From a virus, in IMG/VR virus record IMGVR_UViG_3300020553_000013, positions 1 through 44,878 of that record: a stretch of 44,878 nt of DNA; one strand, given 5' to 3'. Of this stretch, positions 34,050-41,049 are shown one piece after another. Positions within the stretch are counted from its first letter, which is position 1, and every line of letters begins with the position of its first letter. Under the pieces are notes generated by a model. The model was given only the letters and a program-made list of their open reading frames with translations, did no database searches and was not told the origin of the DNA. A program made the translations under genes and the position numbers.

Positions 34050-34448
34050 TTAGCTATAAAACTCTTGTACTTCCTTTGGGTTAGCTAATCTAAAACCTTC
34101 CTCCTTGTCAAAAATTGCTTGCGCTTTTTCTTTATTCATTGCGACAAATGGGTGCTCTTTTGTAAAAGTAAAACCTAAAATATCGTATCTGAAATTTGCT
34201 CTGGTCATCTTTACCAAAACATCATCCTCAGAAATTTCTTTCTTTGGATCAAACTTAGCCTGCGGCTCTGGGGCCTCTTCTAAATTATCTTCAATGTCTT
34301 TAATTGTTTTTTGATATACTGCCCAAGTTACGCCTTCTTCCGCTAAAGCGGCAACTACATCATTTTTGTTTTTTAATTCATTTGTTACAACGCCAAAATC
34401 TTCAGCGATCTTTTTTAGTTCTGCTATCTTTAATGTCTCGAATGACAT
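34050..34448 (-). CDS. Head-associated protein with SAP/Rho-N-like N-terminus (132 aa)
   Basis: The N-terminal 40 residues (MSFETLKIAELKKIAEDFGV then ELKNKNDVVAALAEE) follow the SAP/HeH/Rho-N pattern of two helices with 'K.eLi..L'. A Glu/Pro-rich linker follows. The C-terminal part (LVKMTRANFRYDILGFTFTK ... FDKEEGFRLANPKEVQEFYS) is a small domain seen in capsid-associated phage proteins. The gene follows the capsid gene terminator and begins the connector operon under its own extended -10 promoter. It may decorate the capsid or link DNA to the head; not shown. Confidence 0.65.
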   Translation of the reverse strand: MSFETLKIAELKKIAEDFGVVTNELKNKNDVVAALAEEGVTWAVYQKTIKDIEDNLEEAPEPQAKFDPKKEISEDDVLVKMTRANFRYDILGFTFTKEHPFVAMNKEKAQAIFDKEEGFRLANPKEVQEFYS

Positions 34449-34473
34449 ATATTCTCCTTTGTTAGGTCATTTA

Positions 34474-34482
34474 ATTATAGCA
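34474..34482 (-). promoter_or_regulatory. Extended -10 promoter of the connector operon
   Basis: TGCTATAAT on the minus strand with context TTAATGCTATAATTA, matching the elements before recA and the SSB-like gene. It lies between the major capsid terminator and the ATG at 34448; AGGAG precedes that ATG. Confidence 0.6.
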
Positions 34483-34530
34483 TTAATAAGTTTAAAGGGA
34501 AAGGGGATATTGTAGTTATTTAAATAAGAA

Positions 34531-34552
34531 GGGCCTGGAAATATCCAGGCCC
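34531..34552 (-). terminator. Intrinsic terminator after the major capsid protein
   Basis: A 9-bp GC-rich stem GGGCCTGGA / TCCAGGCCC with a 4-base loop, followed on the minus strand by TTCTTATTT. It is the strongest hairpin in the window and lies 21 bases after the capsid stop. Confidence 0.9.
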
Positions 34553-34573
34553 AACTTAATTATTAGAGATTAC

Positions 34574-35626
34574 TTATGAAGCAACCTTAACGTTCTTTAC
34601 TACTACCCAAGCATCTGCTTGCTCGATCTGAACACCTACACGAGTATACATTGTGTACTCGATAGAGTCCTTACGAGGCCAGAAGAATCGGTAAACAGTT
34701 ACATCACGCTTGATACCAATAACTACGTTATTTGGGAATGTCAAGTGGATATCTCCGTGGTTACCAGTCTCACCTGAGTAATCGCCGTCCTGTGCTTCTG
34801 GAAGAAGTGGAACTTCAACGATTGGAATACCAAATGCAAATGGTGCAACATATCCTGCTGGACCACCTAGAGGTTGTACCTCTTGTCCACGAATAATGCT
34901 TGAAGCAATATCTTGTGGAATTGTTTGGTTTGTTCCGATGCTGTTAGCATATAGGAAATCTTGGATTAGGTTTGAACCTGCCAAGAAGCGAAGGTCTGAA
35001 CGACGTTGCTTGTACTTACGTGGAAGAGCCTTAAGGGCGCTGTTAAATACAGCACGGCTTACTGCAGCTCCACCAGCATCAACAACATGTCCATATGTCT
35101 TTGCTTTCTTTACTACACCGTCAAATGACTTGTACAAAGCATCTGATGTTAAAGCTGTATTTCCGTTAAGAACTACATCCTCAATATCATTTCCTGCTTG
35201 TGTTGCCATCATACGTGCGATGTGGTCTTCTAGATCTGGACCCTCAATATTGTCTTCTAGAGACTCTGTTGATAGTTCCCAATCTAGGCGTAACTTCTTT
35301 GTTGTCAAAGAAATCTTTGAGAATGATACTGCAGCGTTTGCTGAAGTGTCATCTGCTTCTGTCGCAAGTTTCATAAGCTTCTCGCCTACGGACATACGAT
35401 CAATTTCAGTTGTATCAGATCTCATTCTAACTGTACGTGCGACTTTACCAATTACGGTTGCATCGAACATGTAGTCTAGAAAACGAGCTGATTGTTCTGG
35501 GTTAAGTAATCCACCCTCACCCTCGGAACCGATGTGTACGCCTGTGGTTGCTACTGCATTCCCAGTCATATTAGCGGTTACGCTAGTGTTAGCGGCTACT
35601 GACTTTTCTAATGTTTCATTGCTCAT
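34574..35626 (-). CDS. Major capsid protein, HK97 fold (350 aa)
   Basis: The position after protease and portal, the size, and the sequence fit an HK97-type major capsid protein. Characteristic segments are GGLLNPEQSARFLDYMFDAT (N-arm/E-loop region), KKLRLDWELSTESLEDNIEG (the 'l....i..e.led' spine helix), LEDHIARMMATQAGNDIEDV, and PFAFGIPIVEVPLLPEAQDG near the A-domain. It has no separate 100-residue delta domain at its N-terminus; the protease gene seems to carry the scaffold part. A very good terminator follows, and a separate promoter precedes the protease-capsid pair. Confidence 0.92.
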   Translation of the reverse strand: MSNETLEKSVAANTSVTANMTGNAVATTGVHIGSEGEGGLLNPEQSARFLDYMFDATVIGKVARTVRMRSDTTEIDRMSVGEKLMKLATEADDTSANAAVSFSKISLTTKKLRLDWELSTESLEDNIEGPDLEDHIARMMATQAGNDIEDVVLNGNTALTSDALYKSFDGVVKKAKTYGHVVDAGGAAVSRAVFNSALKALPRKYKQRRSDLRFLAGSNLIQDFLYANSIGTNQTIPQDIASSIIRGQEVQPLGGPAGYVAPFAFGIPIVEVPLLPEAQDGDYSGETGNHGDIHLTFPNNVVIGIKRDVTVYRFFWPRKDSIEYTMYTRVGVQIEQADAWVVVKNVKVAS

Positions 35627-35647
35627 TATTTTTTACCTACCTTTTTT

Positions 35648-36982
35648 TTAATTGAAAATTTCCTGTACGGAACCGAGGAAAGAACCGTTCCATTTAGATT
35701 TTTTAATTGTTACTTCCTGAGACCCGCCAAGGTCTGAGGACTTCTTAATTGCAGTCTCATTTTCTACTGCATCGACACGCTTTTCTACACCATTAATGGT
35801 GTTGCGTATTTCTGTTACAGCATTGGTTAATGCTGTGTGTTGTTCTGCCAATTCTGAAATTCGGCTGTCAACGCTCTTGCTGAATGTTTCTACTGTTTCT
35901 TTGATTGTTGAAACCTGCACTGCGTTTGCCTCAGAAGCCTTGTTTAAAGTTTCTGAGAAAAAGCCTTTTAGGTCACCTAGCATCTTTGCAAAATCAGGTT
36001 CATCAACCTCAACTTCTGATACGTCGGCTGCCTTTTCCAGAGTTTCGGCAGAAGCGTCTGCATCTGTATTCTCTACAGGTGCGTTCTCAACTGCTGCATC
36101 TTCTGCAACTGCTGGAGTTTCTACGGCTGCTTCTGGTGCTGCTGCTTCTGCAACAACATCTTCAGCAACTACGTTTTCTGTGTTTTCTGACACTTCATTA
36201 CCTCCTTCTGCGTTTGCCTGTTTTGCAATTGTTTGTATTGCAGGCAACGGTAATCTTGTCTTCTTAAATGAAGCAAGAATTCTATCTATCTCTTTTGACT
36301 TGTTAACATCTGAGCTTTCAACCCAACCAATTAGTTCCGCTGGCTTACCAGTTACTGGTGAATCGTAAGTCTTCTCTGTTGAGATGAAAACAGAGTCGCT
36401 TTCCTCGCAATAAAAAATGTTTTCTGTTACAACCTCTGCGGCCATACCTTTAAATATTAATTGTCCATTTACCTTCTGAATAGAAAGGATGTTGCACAAT
36501 TCATTTGCTGGAGAATCTACAATTGATAACTCCATAAGATCATAATCTTTAATAAATCTAACTGTCTGTCCTGTTGCCTTATTTACTTCATTATCGGACT
36601 CTTTAATTTTTCCGCCAATTGAAAATCCTTGAAGTGTGCCGTCTAGAACTTTTTCCCAAGTATCTTGTGCACCTTTTGAGATATATGCATCTACATATAC
36701 TCCGTTAAAAAACTCTTTTGATTTTGGATCATAGTATGTTTCTGGTTTAAATGAAACAACTTTGCCAACCGCCATTGGTTGATGCATCTCACGAAGATTG
36801 CCTCTAAAGTTTTCAAATGCTTTTAGACTTGCATCTGATGTTACTACATCGCCAGTCTGATCTAAATTATCTAGTGTTGCAAATCCTGATACTGTTCTCT
36901 TTTCACGATTAACTTTTGTGAATGGAACAGACAAAACAATGTTGTCTCCATTAGACGACCAATTGGATTTTTCAATATTCAT
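35648..36982 (-). CDS. XkdF-like prohead protease fused to scaffold-like region (444 aa)
   Basis: ATG 36982 is taken as start; a TTG at 37018 would add 12 residues. Residues 1-165 match the prohead serine protease: KRTVSGFATLDNLDQTGDVV, a conserved His67 in LREMHQPMAVGK, Ser121 in LQGFSIGGK, and ELSIVDSPAN (151-160). The rest is an Ala/Glu/Val-rich acidic stretch (about 265-325) and a coiled coil (about 330-430, TIKETVETFSKSVDSRISEL), typical of a capsid scaffold that the protease later destroys. Portal lies upstream, capsid downstream. No separate scaffold gene exists, supporting a fusion. Confidence 0.85.
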   Translation of the reverse strand: MNIEKSNWSSNGDNIVLSVPFTKVNREKRTVSGFATLDNLDQTGDVVTSDASLKAFENFRGNLREMHQPMAVGKVVSFKPETYYDPKSKEFFNGVYVDAYISKGAQDTWEKVLDGTLQGFSIGGKIKESDNEVNKATGQTVRFIKDYDLMELSIVDSPANELCNILSIQKVNGQLIFKGMAAEVVTENIFYCEESDSVFISTEKTYDSPVTGKPAELIGWVESSDVNKSKEIDRILASFKKTRLPLPAIQTIAKQANAEGGNEVSENTENVVAEDVVAEAAAPEAAVETPAVAEDAAVENAPVENTDADASAETLEKAADVSEVEVDEPDFAKMLGDLKGFFSETLNKASEANAVQVSTIKETVETFSKSVDSRISELAEQHTALTNAVTEIRNTINGVEKRVDAVENETAIKKSSDLGGSQEVTIKKSKWNGSFLGSVQEIFN

Positions 36983-36989
36983 ATGCTTA

Positions 36990-37018
36990 ATTTTATCTTT
37001 GTATATGTAAAAAGGCAA
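36990..37018 (-). promoter_or_regulatory. Promoter of the protease/capsid genes
   Basis: TTGCCT (37018-37013), 17 bases, then TAAAAT (36995-36990), the same hexamers and spacing as before the major tail gene. TTGCCT is also the distal arm of a weak 6-bp hairpin (37013-37032, AGGCAA/TTGCCT) followed by TTTT that could end the portal transcript. The -10 ends seven bases before ATG 36982, so the mRNA may be leaderless. Confidence 0.5.
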
Positions 37019-37037
37019 ATAACTAGTTGCCTAATAA

Positions 37038-38621
37038 TTAAGCGGTTACTCTGCCCTCGCCTTTTGGATTTCTAGCCTCCCCAGAAATATCTGGAGAATT
37101 TGAATCCCGCTCCTGGGTTCGTTGACGAGAATTCATGGCTTGTGCAGTTTGCTCGGCAGCCTGTTGTGGTTTTAATTGAACTATTGTATCTCCACCATCA
37201 ATAGGGACCATGCCTTTTCTAATTCTTACCTCATTAGGGGTAATTACCTGCATTCTTAAATATCTCTCATCAATCTTAGATTGAGTATCCTCATCGGTTA
37301 GAGTTAGCTCATTAAACTTAATTAATAATACGTCAGTCTTTTCCTCAATAATTTTATTTAATTTCTTTTCTAAAATATCTTGGGCTGGACGGCATACCTG
37401 CTCTTTAAACATTTTATCTGAATCTCTGGCTGAAGCTAAATTAACTCCTTCAGGTAAACCTATCTTACTAATAGGTACTCTATGGGCCAAAAGAATTTCA
37501 TCTCTGTTTGCTTTTCTATATACGTTAAATGAGGATTCCTGAGAATTTGCCTCAATTGGCTCCATCTTAAATTCAACTTTAGAGTCTGCGCTATCTGCTG
37601 GAAGTGGAACATATAGAGATCTATGGTTCTTTCCTCTTAGACCCACCTGAAAAAATTCTAATAATTTACGCTCAGACTCAGGTGAAAGCTTTGCACCCTT
37701 AACTGTAATAATATATCTTGGTACCGCCTTGTTTTCAAAATAATCTAAATTGTATTTACCAGCAAATTCATTTCCAGCCATTGCATTCTGAGCCGCAATA
37801 ATATCTGCAATGCCGTAATAGTTATTCATTGGAGTATATTTCTTTAAATGAACAATTTCGTTTGGCCTATCTGATCCATCTGAAATTGGATTAGGTGTTT
37901 CTTGATCTCCAAAGTTACGGAAGAATACTGCCTTGCCATAAAGCAATTGAATAAATCCATCACGCAAGCGACGTACACGCATTGTCTTTGAAGGGATATG
38001 TCCGATATACCCTATATTGCCTGCAGTTGTTCTGCCAATTTCAATATAGCCATTTCCTGTTGCTTCAAGATCTACGTATGCTTTAATTAAAGTTTCTGTA
38101 AATGTTTCTTCCTCATTTGTTTCTTCTAGCCAAGATTCTAGATCTTGACGAAGCTTATTTAATTTACGACGTGCTCTATCTAATTGCCTCTCATCTGTAA
38201 TATTATCTAATGCCTCATTTGCCTTACGTGTTTCTACAAATGAAAATCCTAGTCCGACAATATTTGCAACTTTAGCATTAATTGCTGCATAGTTATACGG
38301 AGAGAATTCATAAATCCTGGAAAGATATTCTAGGTTATATGGTGGCTCGATAAGATCGAACATGGCATAGCCTGTTACGGCTTGTGCCATTAAATTTTGT
38401 TGTGTAGCAGTTCCTTCTTGGCCTACAAATCTTTTTTGTAAATCTCTTGATACTTTACGACGAAATGCTGGGCTTAAACCATTTACTTTCTTTAAATCTT
38501 CGCCTTCAATTTTAAATGGATCGTTTACAACAACTGGTTTATTATTAAACTTAATCCAATCAGATTGATCAGATATGCTGATTTGGTTTGACAGTTCTTC
38601 CGTGTCTTCAATAAATTCCAT
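37038..38621 (-). CDS. Portal protein (527 aa)
   Basis: HK97/SPP1-type portal. Distinguishing segments are SPYNYAAINAKVANIVGLGF, the wing helices (DRARRKLNKLRQDLESWLEE), YVDLEATGNGYIEIGRT, FIQLLYGKAVFFRNFGDQET, and MNNYYGIADIIAAQNAMAGN (the 'G...i..a......' stem region). It ends in a Gln-rich basic tail. The portal is the dodecameric ring through which DNA is packaged; it normally follows the terminase, which is not in this window. It starts one base after the small gene above and is followed by the protease gene. Confidence 0.93.
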   Translation of the reverse strand: MEFIEDTEELSNQISISDQSDWIKFNNKPVVVNDPFKIEGEDLKKVNGLSPAFRRKVSRDLQKRFVGQEGTATQQNLMAQAVTGYAMFDLIEPPYNLEYLSRIYEFSPYNYAAINAKVANIVGLGFSFVETRKANEALDNITDERQLDRARRKLNKLRQDLESWLEETNEEETFTETLIKAYVDLEATGNGYIEIGRTTAGNIGYIGHIPSKTMRVRRLRDGFIQLLYGKAVFFRNFGDQETPNPISDGSDRPNEIVHLKKYTPMNNYYGIADIIAAQNAMAGNEFAGKYNLDYFENKAVPRYIITVKGAKLSPESERKLLEFFQVGLRGKNHRSLYVPLPADSADSKVEFKMEPIEANSQESSFNVYRKANRDEILLAHRVPISKIGLPEGVNLASARDSDKMFKEQVCRPAQDILEKKLNKIIEEKTDVLLIKFNELTLTDEDTQSKIDERYLRMQVITPNEVRIRKGMVPIDGGDTIVQLKPQQAAEQTAQAMNSRQRTQERDSNSPDISGEARNPKGEGRVTA

Positions 38622-38957
38622 TTACTTAGCCCCTTTTGCTGCTTTCATTTGATCTTTATATTCGCCTATATCTAGAGGATCTGGTGTCAGACCCCACTTC
38701 AATCTTTGTTGCTGATACTGATATTCTTCGTCATCAATTTTTCTACGTCCAGATAAAAACTTTGGTTCGCCTCTATTAATTCCATAATGTGCGACGGCTT
38801 TTCTTAATTGCTCAATTCTTTCTCTATTTCCCTTTTTAGAAGTGACAGATAAGTAGTTGCCTTCGTCGTCTCCCACCCATTTACCATCAATTTCCCACAC
38901 ATAAATGCCTAGGGTAGTTTCTTCTATAACGCTTTGCTTTACTCTTTTAATATCCAT
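38622..38957 (-). CDS. Hypothetical protein before portal (111 aa)
   Basis: The first gene of the head block. It is highly charged, with a small strand-rich N-terminal domain (LGIYVWEIDGKWVGDDEGNY) and basic helical middle (NRERIEQLRKAVAHYGINRG). The remainder is Tyr/Gln-rich. A small terminase subunit would be a reasonable guess from position, but no HTH is clear, so no function is claimed. Its ATG lacks a ribosome site; a TGGTAAAAT element lies nine bases upstream and a second promoter-like TTGACA sits above it. Confidence 0.65.
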   Translation of the reverse strand: MDIKRVKQSVIEETTLGIYVWEIDGKWVGDDEGNYLSVTSKKGNRERIEQLRKAVAHYGINRGEPKFLSGRRKIDDEEYQYQQQRLKWGLTPDPLDIGEYKDQMKAAKGAK

Positions 38958-38966
38958 CAGGTATTC

Positions 38967-39012
38967 ATTTTACCATTCTTTTAAGTTAAAGTCCAGATTT
39001 TGTCAAGCTTTG
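38967..39012 (-). promoter_or_regulatory. Promoter region of the head operon with operator-like dyad
   Basis: TTGACA (39006-39001) with TAAAAG 17 bases on (38983-38978), and a second element TGGTAAAAT at 38975-38967. The -35 is inside a perfect 7-bp inverted repeat TTTGTCA-7-TGACAAA, a good candidate operator. No Shine-Dalgarno sequence separates it from the ATG at 38957. Confidence 0.5.
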
Positions 39013-39019
39013 TGACAAA

Positions 39020-40885
39020 TTATACGTTTTGAATTACCAACCATTCATTATTATAAGCCTGAACTGAATTTTCTGTCAAGGTAATTGTGGAATCATCTAC
39101 TGTTACAGAGGCTTTGCTTATATAAAGGTCATAATGATTTAATATTTCACCGCCAGTAAACTGAGTTTCGTATAGTCCTAAATTCTGAATTAATGACTTT
39201 ACCGTTCCAATTAAGGAGTAACTGAACCTTATAGCCCCTGAAATAGCGTTGGTATAGGTTATGACCACATGATGAAGATCATCGGCTGTAAAGACGTCTG
39301 AGACGGCTGTAGCAGATGTTTTATTGACCCCATTGACGTATATTGAATTTACATTAGTTTTGCTAATTGCCCCAGCATTATTCCAAGAATAATTTGAAGC
39401 GGCGTACCCATTGGTAGCAGTTGAATTTACCAATCCGCTATTTGTCAGGTCATCTGGGGTATAGAAAAATTCTATAGTCTTGACTGGAATATTAGCATTA
39501 ATATAAAATCCAGCGTCAGCTGTTACCCTTATTCCATTCCTAAAGTCTCTAGATAGGATAGGATATTTATTTGGCCCTAAACTAATTGCTGGATTGCTAA
39601 TTCCAGACAGCCCATCAAATGTCGACATATAGCTTCCAGCATTTTGAGCATATACTATCTGATCATTATAAAAAGAAAGAGTTAAATTATAAAGCTTAGG
39701 TAGATACTTACTGTTATCTGTTGTAGACATAGTTATTTTTATATATACAAGACCTGATGAATTAAAGCTTCCTAATTTATATTGAGGTATAGATTCTCCA
39801 TTTATGCATTGGACCCAAGTAGAATTATCTACACTTGTTTCCACTATTATTCCATTGTCACCCTCCCATTCAATTTTAGAAGAGTCCATGGTTATACCCA
39901 ATGGGATAGATACTAGATCTGTTAAATACACTGTCTTAGATACTGCAGAATCTGAATATGCGATGGCTATAGAATTTTCTAATCCATCATAATATAAATC
40001 ACTTGTTAAAAAATAATCCCAAGATTTATTAGATGGGTAGCTATATCTAAATTTTCTATTTATGCCATTGTCGTAAAATTCAAATATTTGTCCGCCATCT
40101 GGATAAGCAATTTGAATAGGGTTTAAAAATCCGTTATCATTGTAATGATTTAGTATTTGAGATGAACTAAGGGCATACCTATATACTGCTGGGTCATCTA
40201 CAATAAAAGAATCTGAAGCATTTCCTGTAGTTCCAATTTGTAGGTTTAAAGATGTATTTGTAAATTCAAAATTTGATAAAGATTTGCTGGCAGCCAATTG
40301 ACCATCTACATATATAGACATACCCGTAACTGAGTATACTGCTACTACATGTAATGACTTTCTAAAGTTTGGAACTGTATAGTTTAAAACTTCCGCATTT
40401 AATTTAAATATTAAATTTCCACGTTGCCAAAATAGACCTACGTTATTTGTAGGGTCTGCGAATATAGTTGCTATATTAGTTGTAGATATTCTAGTATATA
40501 TCCATGCTTCTATTGTAAAATCATTATCTGATGTATATTTATTTCCAAACCCGCCTGATGCTGTAGAACCATAATAATCAAAAGTAGTGGGAACTAGCAT
40601 GTAGTTTGTATTTGTTATTTTTGCTGCATGACTTCCGCCAGATGTTAATGGTAAAAATGTATCTGTTAGATCTCCTTGATATATACCATCATTTCCACAT
40701 CCAGATTTATCAAATATAGTATTGGATACTATTTCCCTGTATGTTGAAAAATCATCTTCAAATTCTTGATATGTATCATATGTGTCTAATACATCTTGAT
40801 ATGAGCCTATTAATGAAGTATATGTTTCAGATATTGGATAATATACAATAGGGTGGTCTTTTAATATTTTTAATTGATAAGACAT
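39020..40885 (-). CDS. Virion protein with two LamG/concanavalin-like domains (621 aa)
   Basis: The protein begins with HPIVYYPIS and 'DKSGCGNDGIYQGDLT', the standard opening of laminin-G/concanavalin-like domains. The first domain is about 105-250 (NDFTIEAWIYTRI, LHVVAVYSVTGMSIYVDGQL, ending YALSSSQILNHYND). A second, more divergent copy is about 455-605 (TIEFFYTPDDLTN, DDLHHVVITYTNAISGAIRF, ending FTGGEILNHYDLY). Between them is a beta region. Such lectin-like domains bind glycans and decorate fibres or capsids. It precedes the head block, and is probably a receptor-binding or surface-decoration protein. Confidence 0.8.
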   Translation of the reverse strand: MSYQLKILKDHPIVYYPISETYTSLIGSYQDVLDTYDTYQEFEDDFSTYREIVSNTIFDKSGCGNDGIYQGDLTDTFLPLTSGGSHAAKITNTNYMLVPTTFDYYGSTASGGFGNKYTSDNDFTIEAWIYTRISTTNIATIFADPTNNVGLFWQRGNLIFKLNAEVLNYTVPNFRKSLHVVAVYSVTGMSIYVDGQLAASKSLSNFEFTNTSLNLQIGTTGNASDSFIVDDPAVYRYALSSSQILNHYNDNGFLNPIQIAYPDGGQIFEFYDNGINRKFRYSYPSNKSWDYFLTSDLYYDGLENSIAIAYSDSAVSKTVYLTDLVSIPLGITMDSSKIEWEGDNGIIVETSVDNSTWVQCINGESIPQYKLGSFNSSGLVYIKITMSTTDNSKYLPKLYNLTLSFYNDQIVYAQNAGSYMSTFDGLSGISNPAISLGPNKYPILSRDFRNGIRVTADAGFYINANIPVKTIEFFYTPDDLTNSGLVNSTATNGYAASNYSWNNAGAISKTNVNSIYVNGVNKTSATAVSDVFTADDLHHVVITYTNAISGAIRFSYSLIGTVKSLIQNLGLYETQFTGGEILNHYDLYISKASVTVDDSTITLTENSVQAYNNEWLVIQNV

Positions 40886-40911
40886 TACTTATTCTTAAAA
40901 AAATAAAACAT

Positions 40912-41049
40912 TTATTGTTGTCCTTGTGCTTGTGAAATTTTTTCTAAACCTATTTCTTCAAGTCTTTGACGTCTTTCAATATCTTCTTGAGTATATTCTC
41001 TTTCAGTAATTTCTCCAGTAGAAATATTAATTTCTGTTATATCTGTCAT
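40912..41049 (-). CDS. Small hypothetical protein, 45 aa
   Basis: ATG 41049 overlaps the stop of the collagen-like gene (ATGA), with GGGAG at good spacing; an open frame upstream belongs to the collagen gene's region and is not used. The protein, [20 protein letters not shown] then a Gln-rich charged helix, resembles the short 'TGE..eR..T.eE' proteins often seen beside phage fibre genes. It may be a fibre assembly helper; that is a guess from context. Confidence 0.65.
   Translation of the reverse strand: MTDITEINISTGEITEREYTQEDIERRQRLEEIGLEKISQAQGQQ

Noticed and set aside
34896-35474. Long plus-strand open frame opposite the major capsid gene
   Set aside because: It is the mirror of a strong minus-strand gene, has no ribosome site and a Ser/Arg-rich, atypical composition. 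Similar plus-strand frames at 35796-36368, 19225-19776 and 7364-7780 were rejected for the same reason.
37013-37032. Strong terminator after portal
   Set aside because: The stem is only 6 bp with an 8-base loop and the following T-run is four bases. It overlaps a promoter-like -35, so it is mentioned only as a weak possibility.
38622-38957. Small terminase subunit
   Set aside because: Only the position before the portal suggests it; no HTH or other terminase feature is visible.
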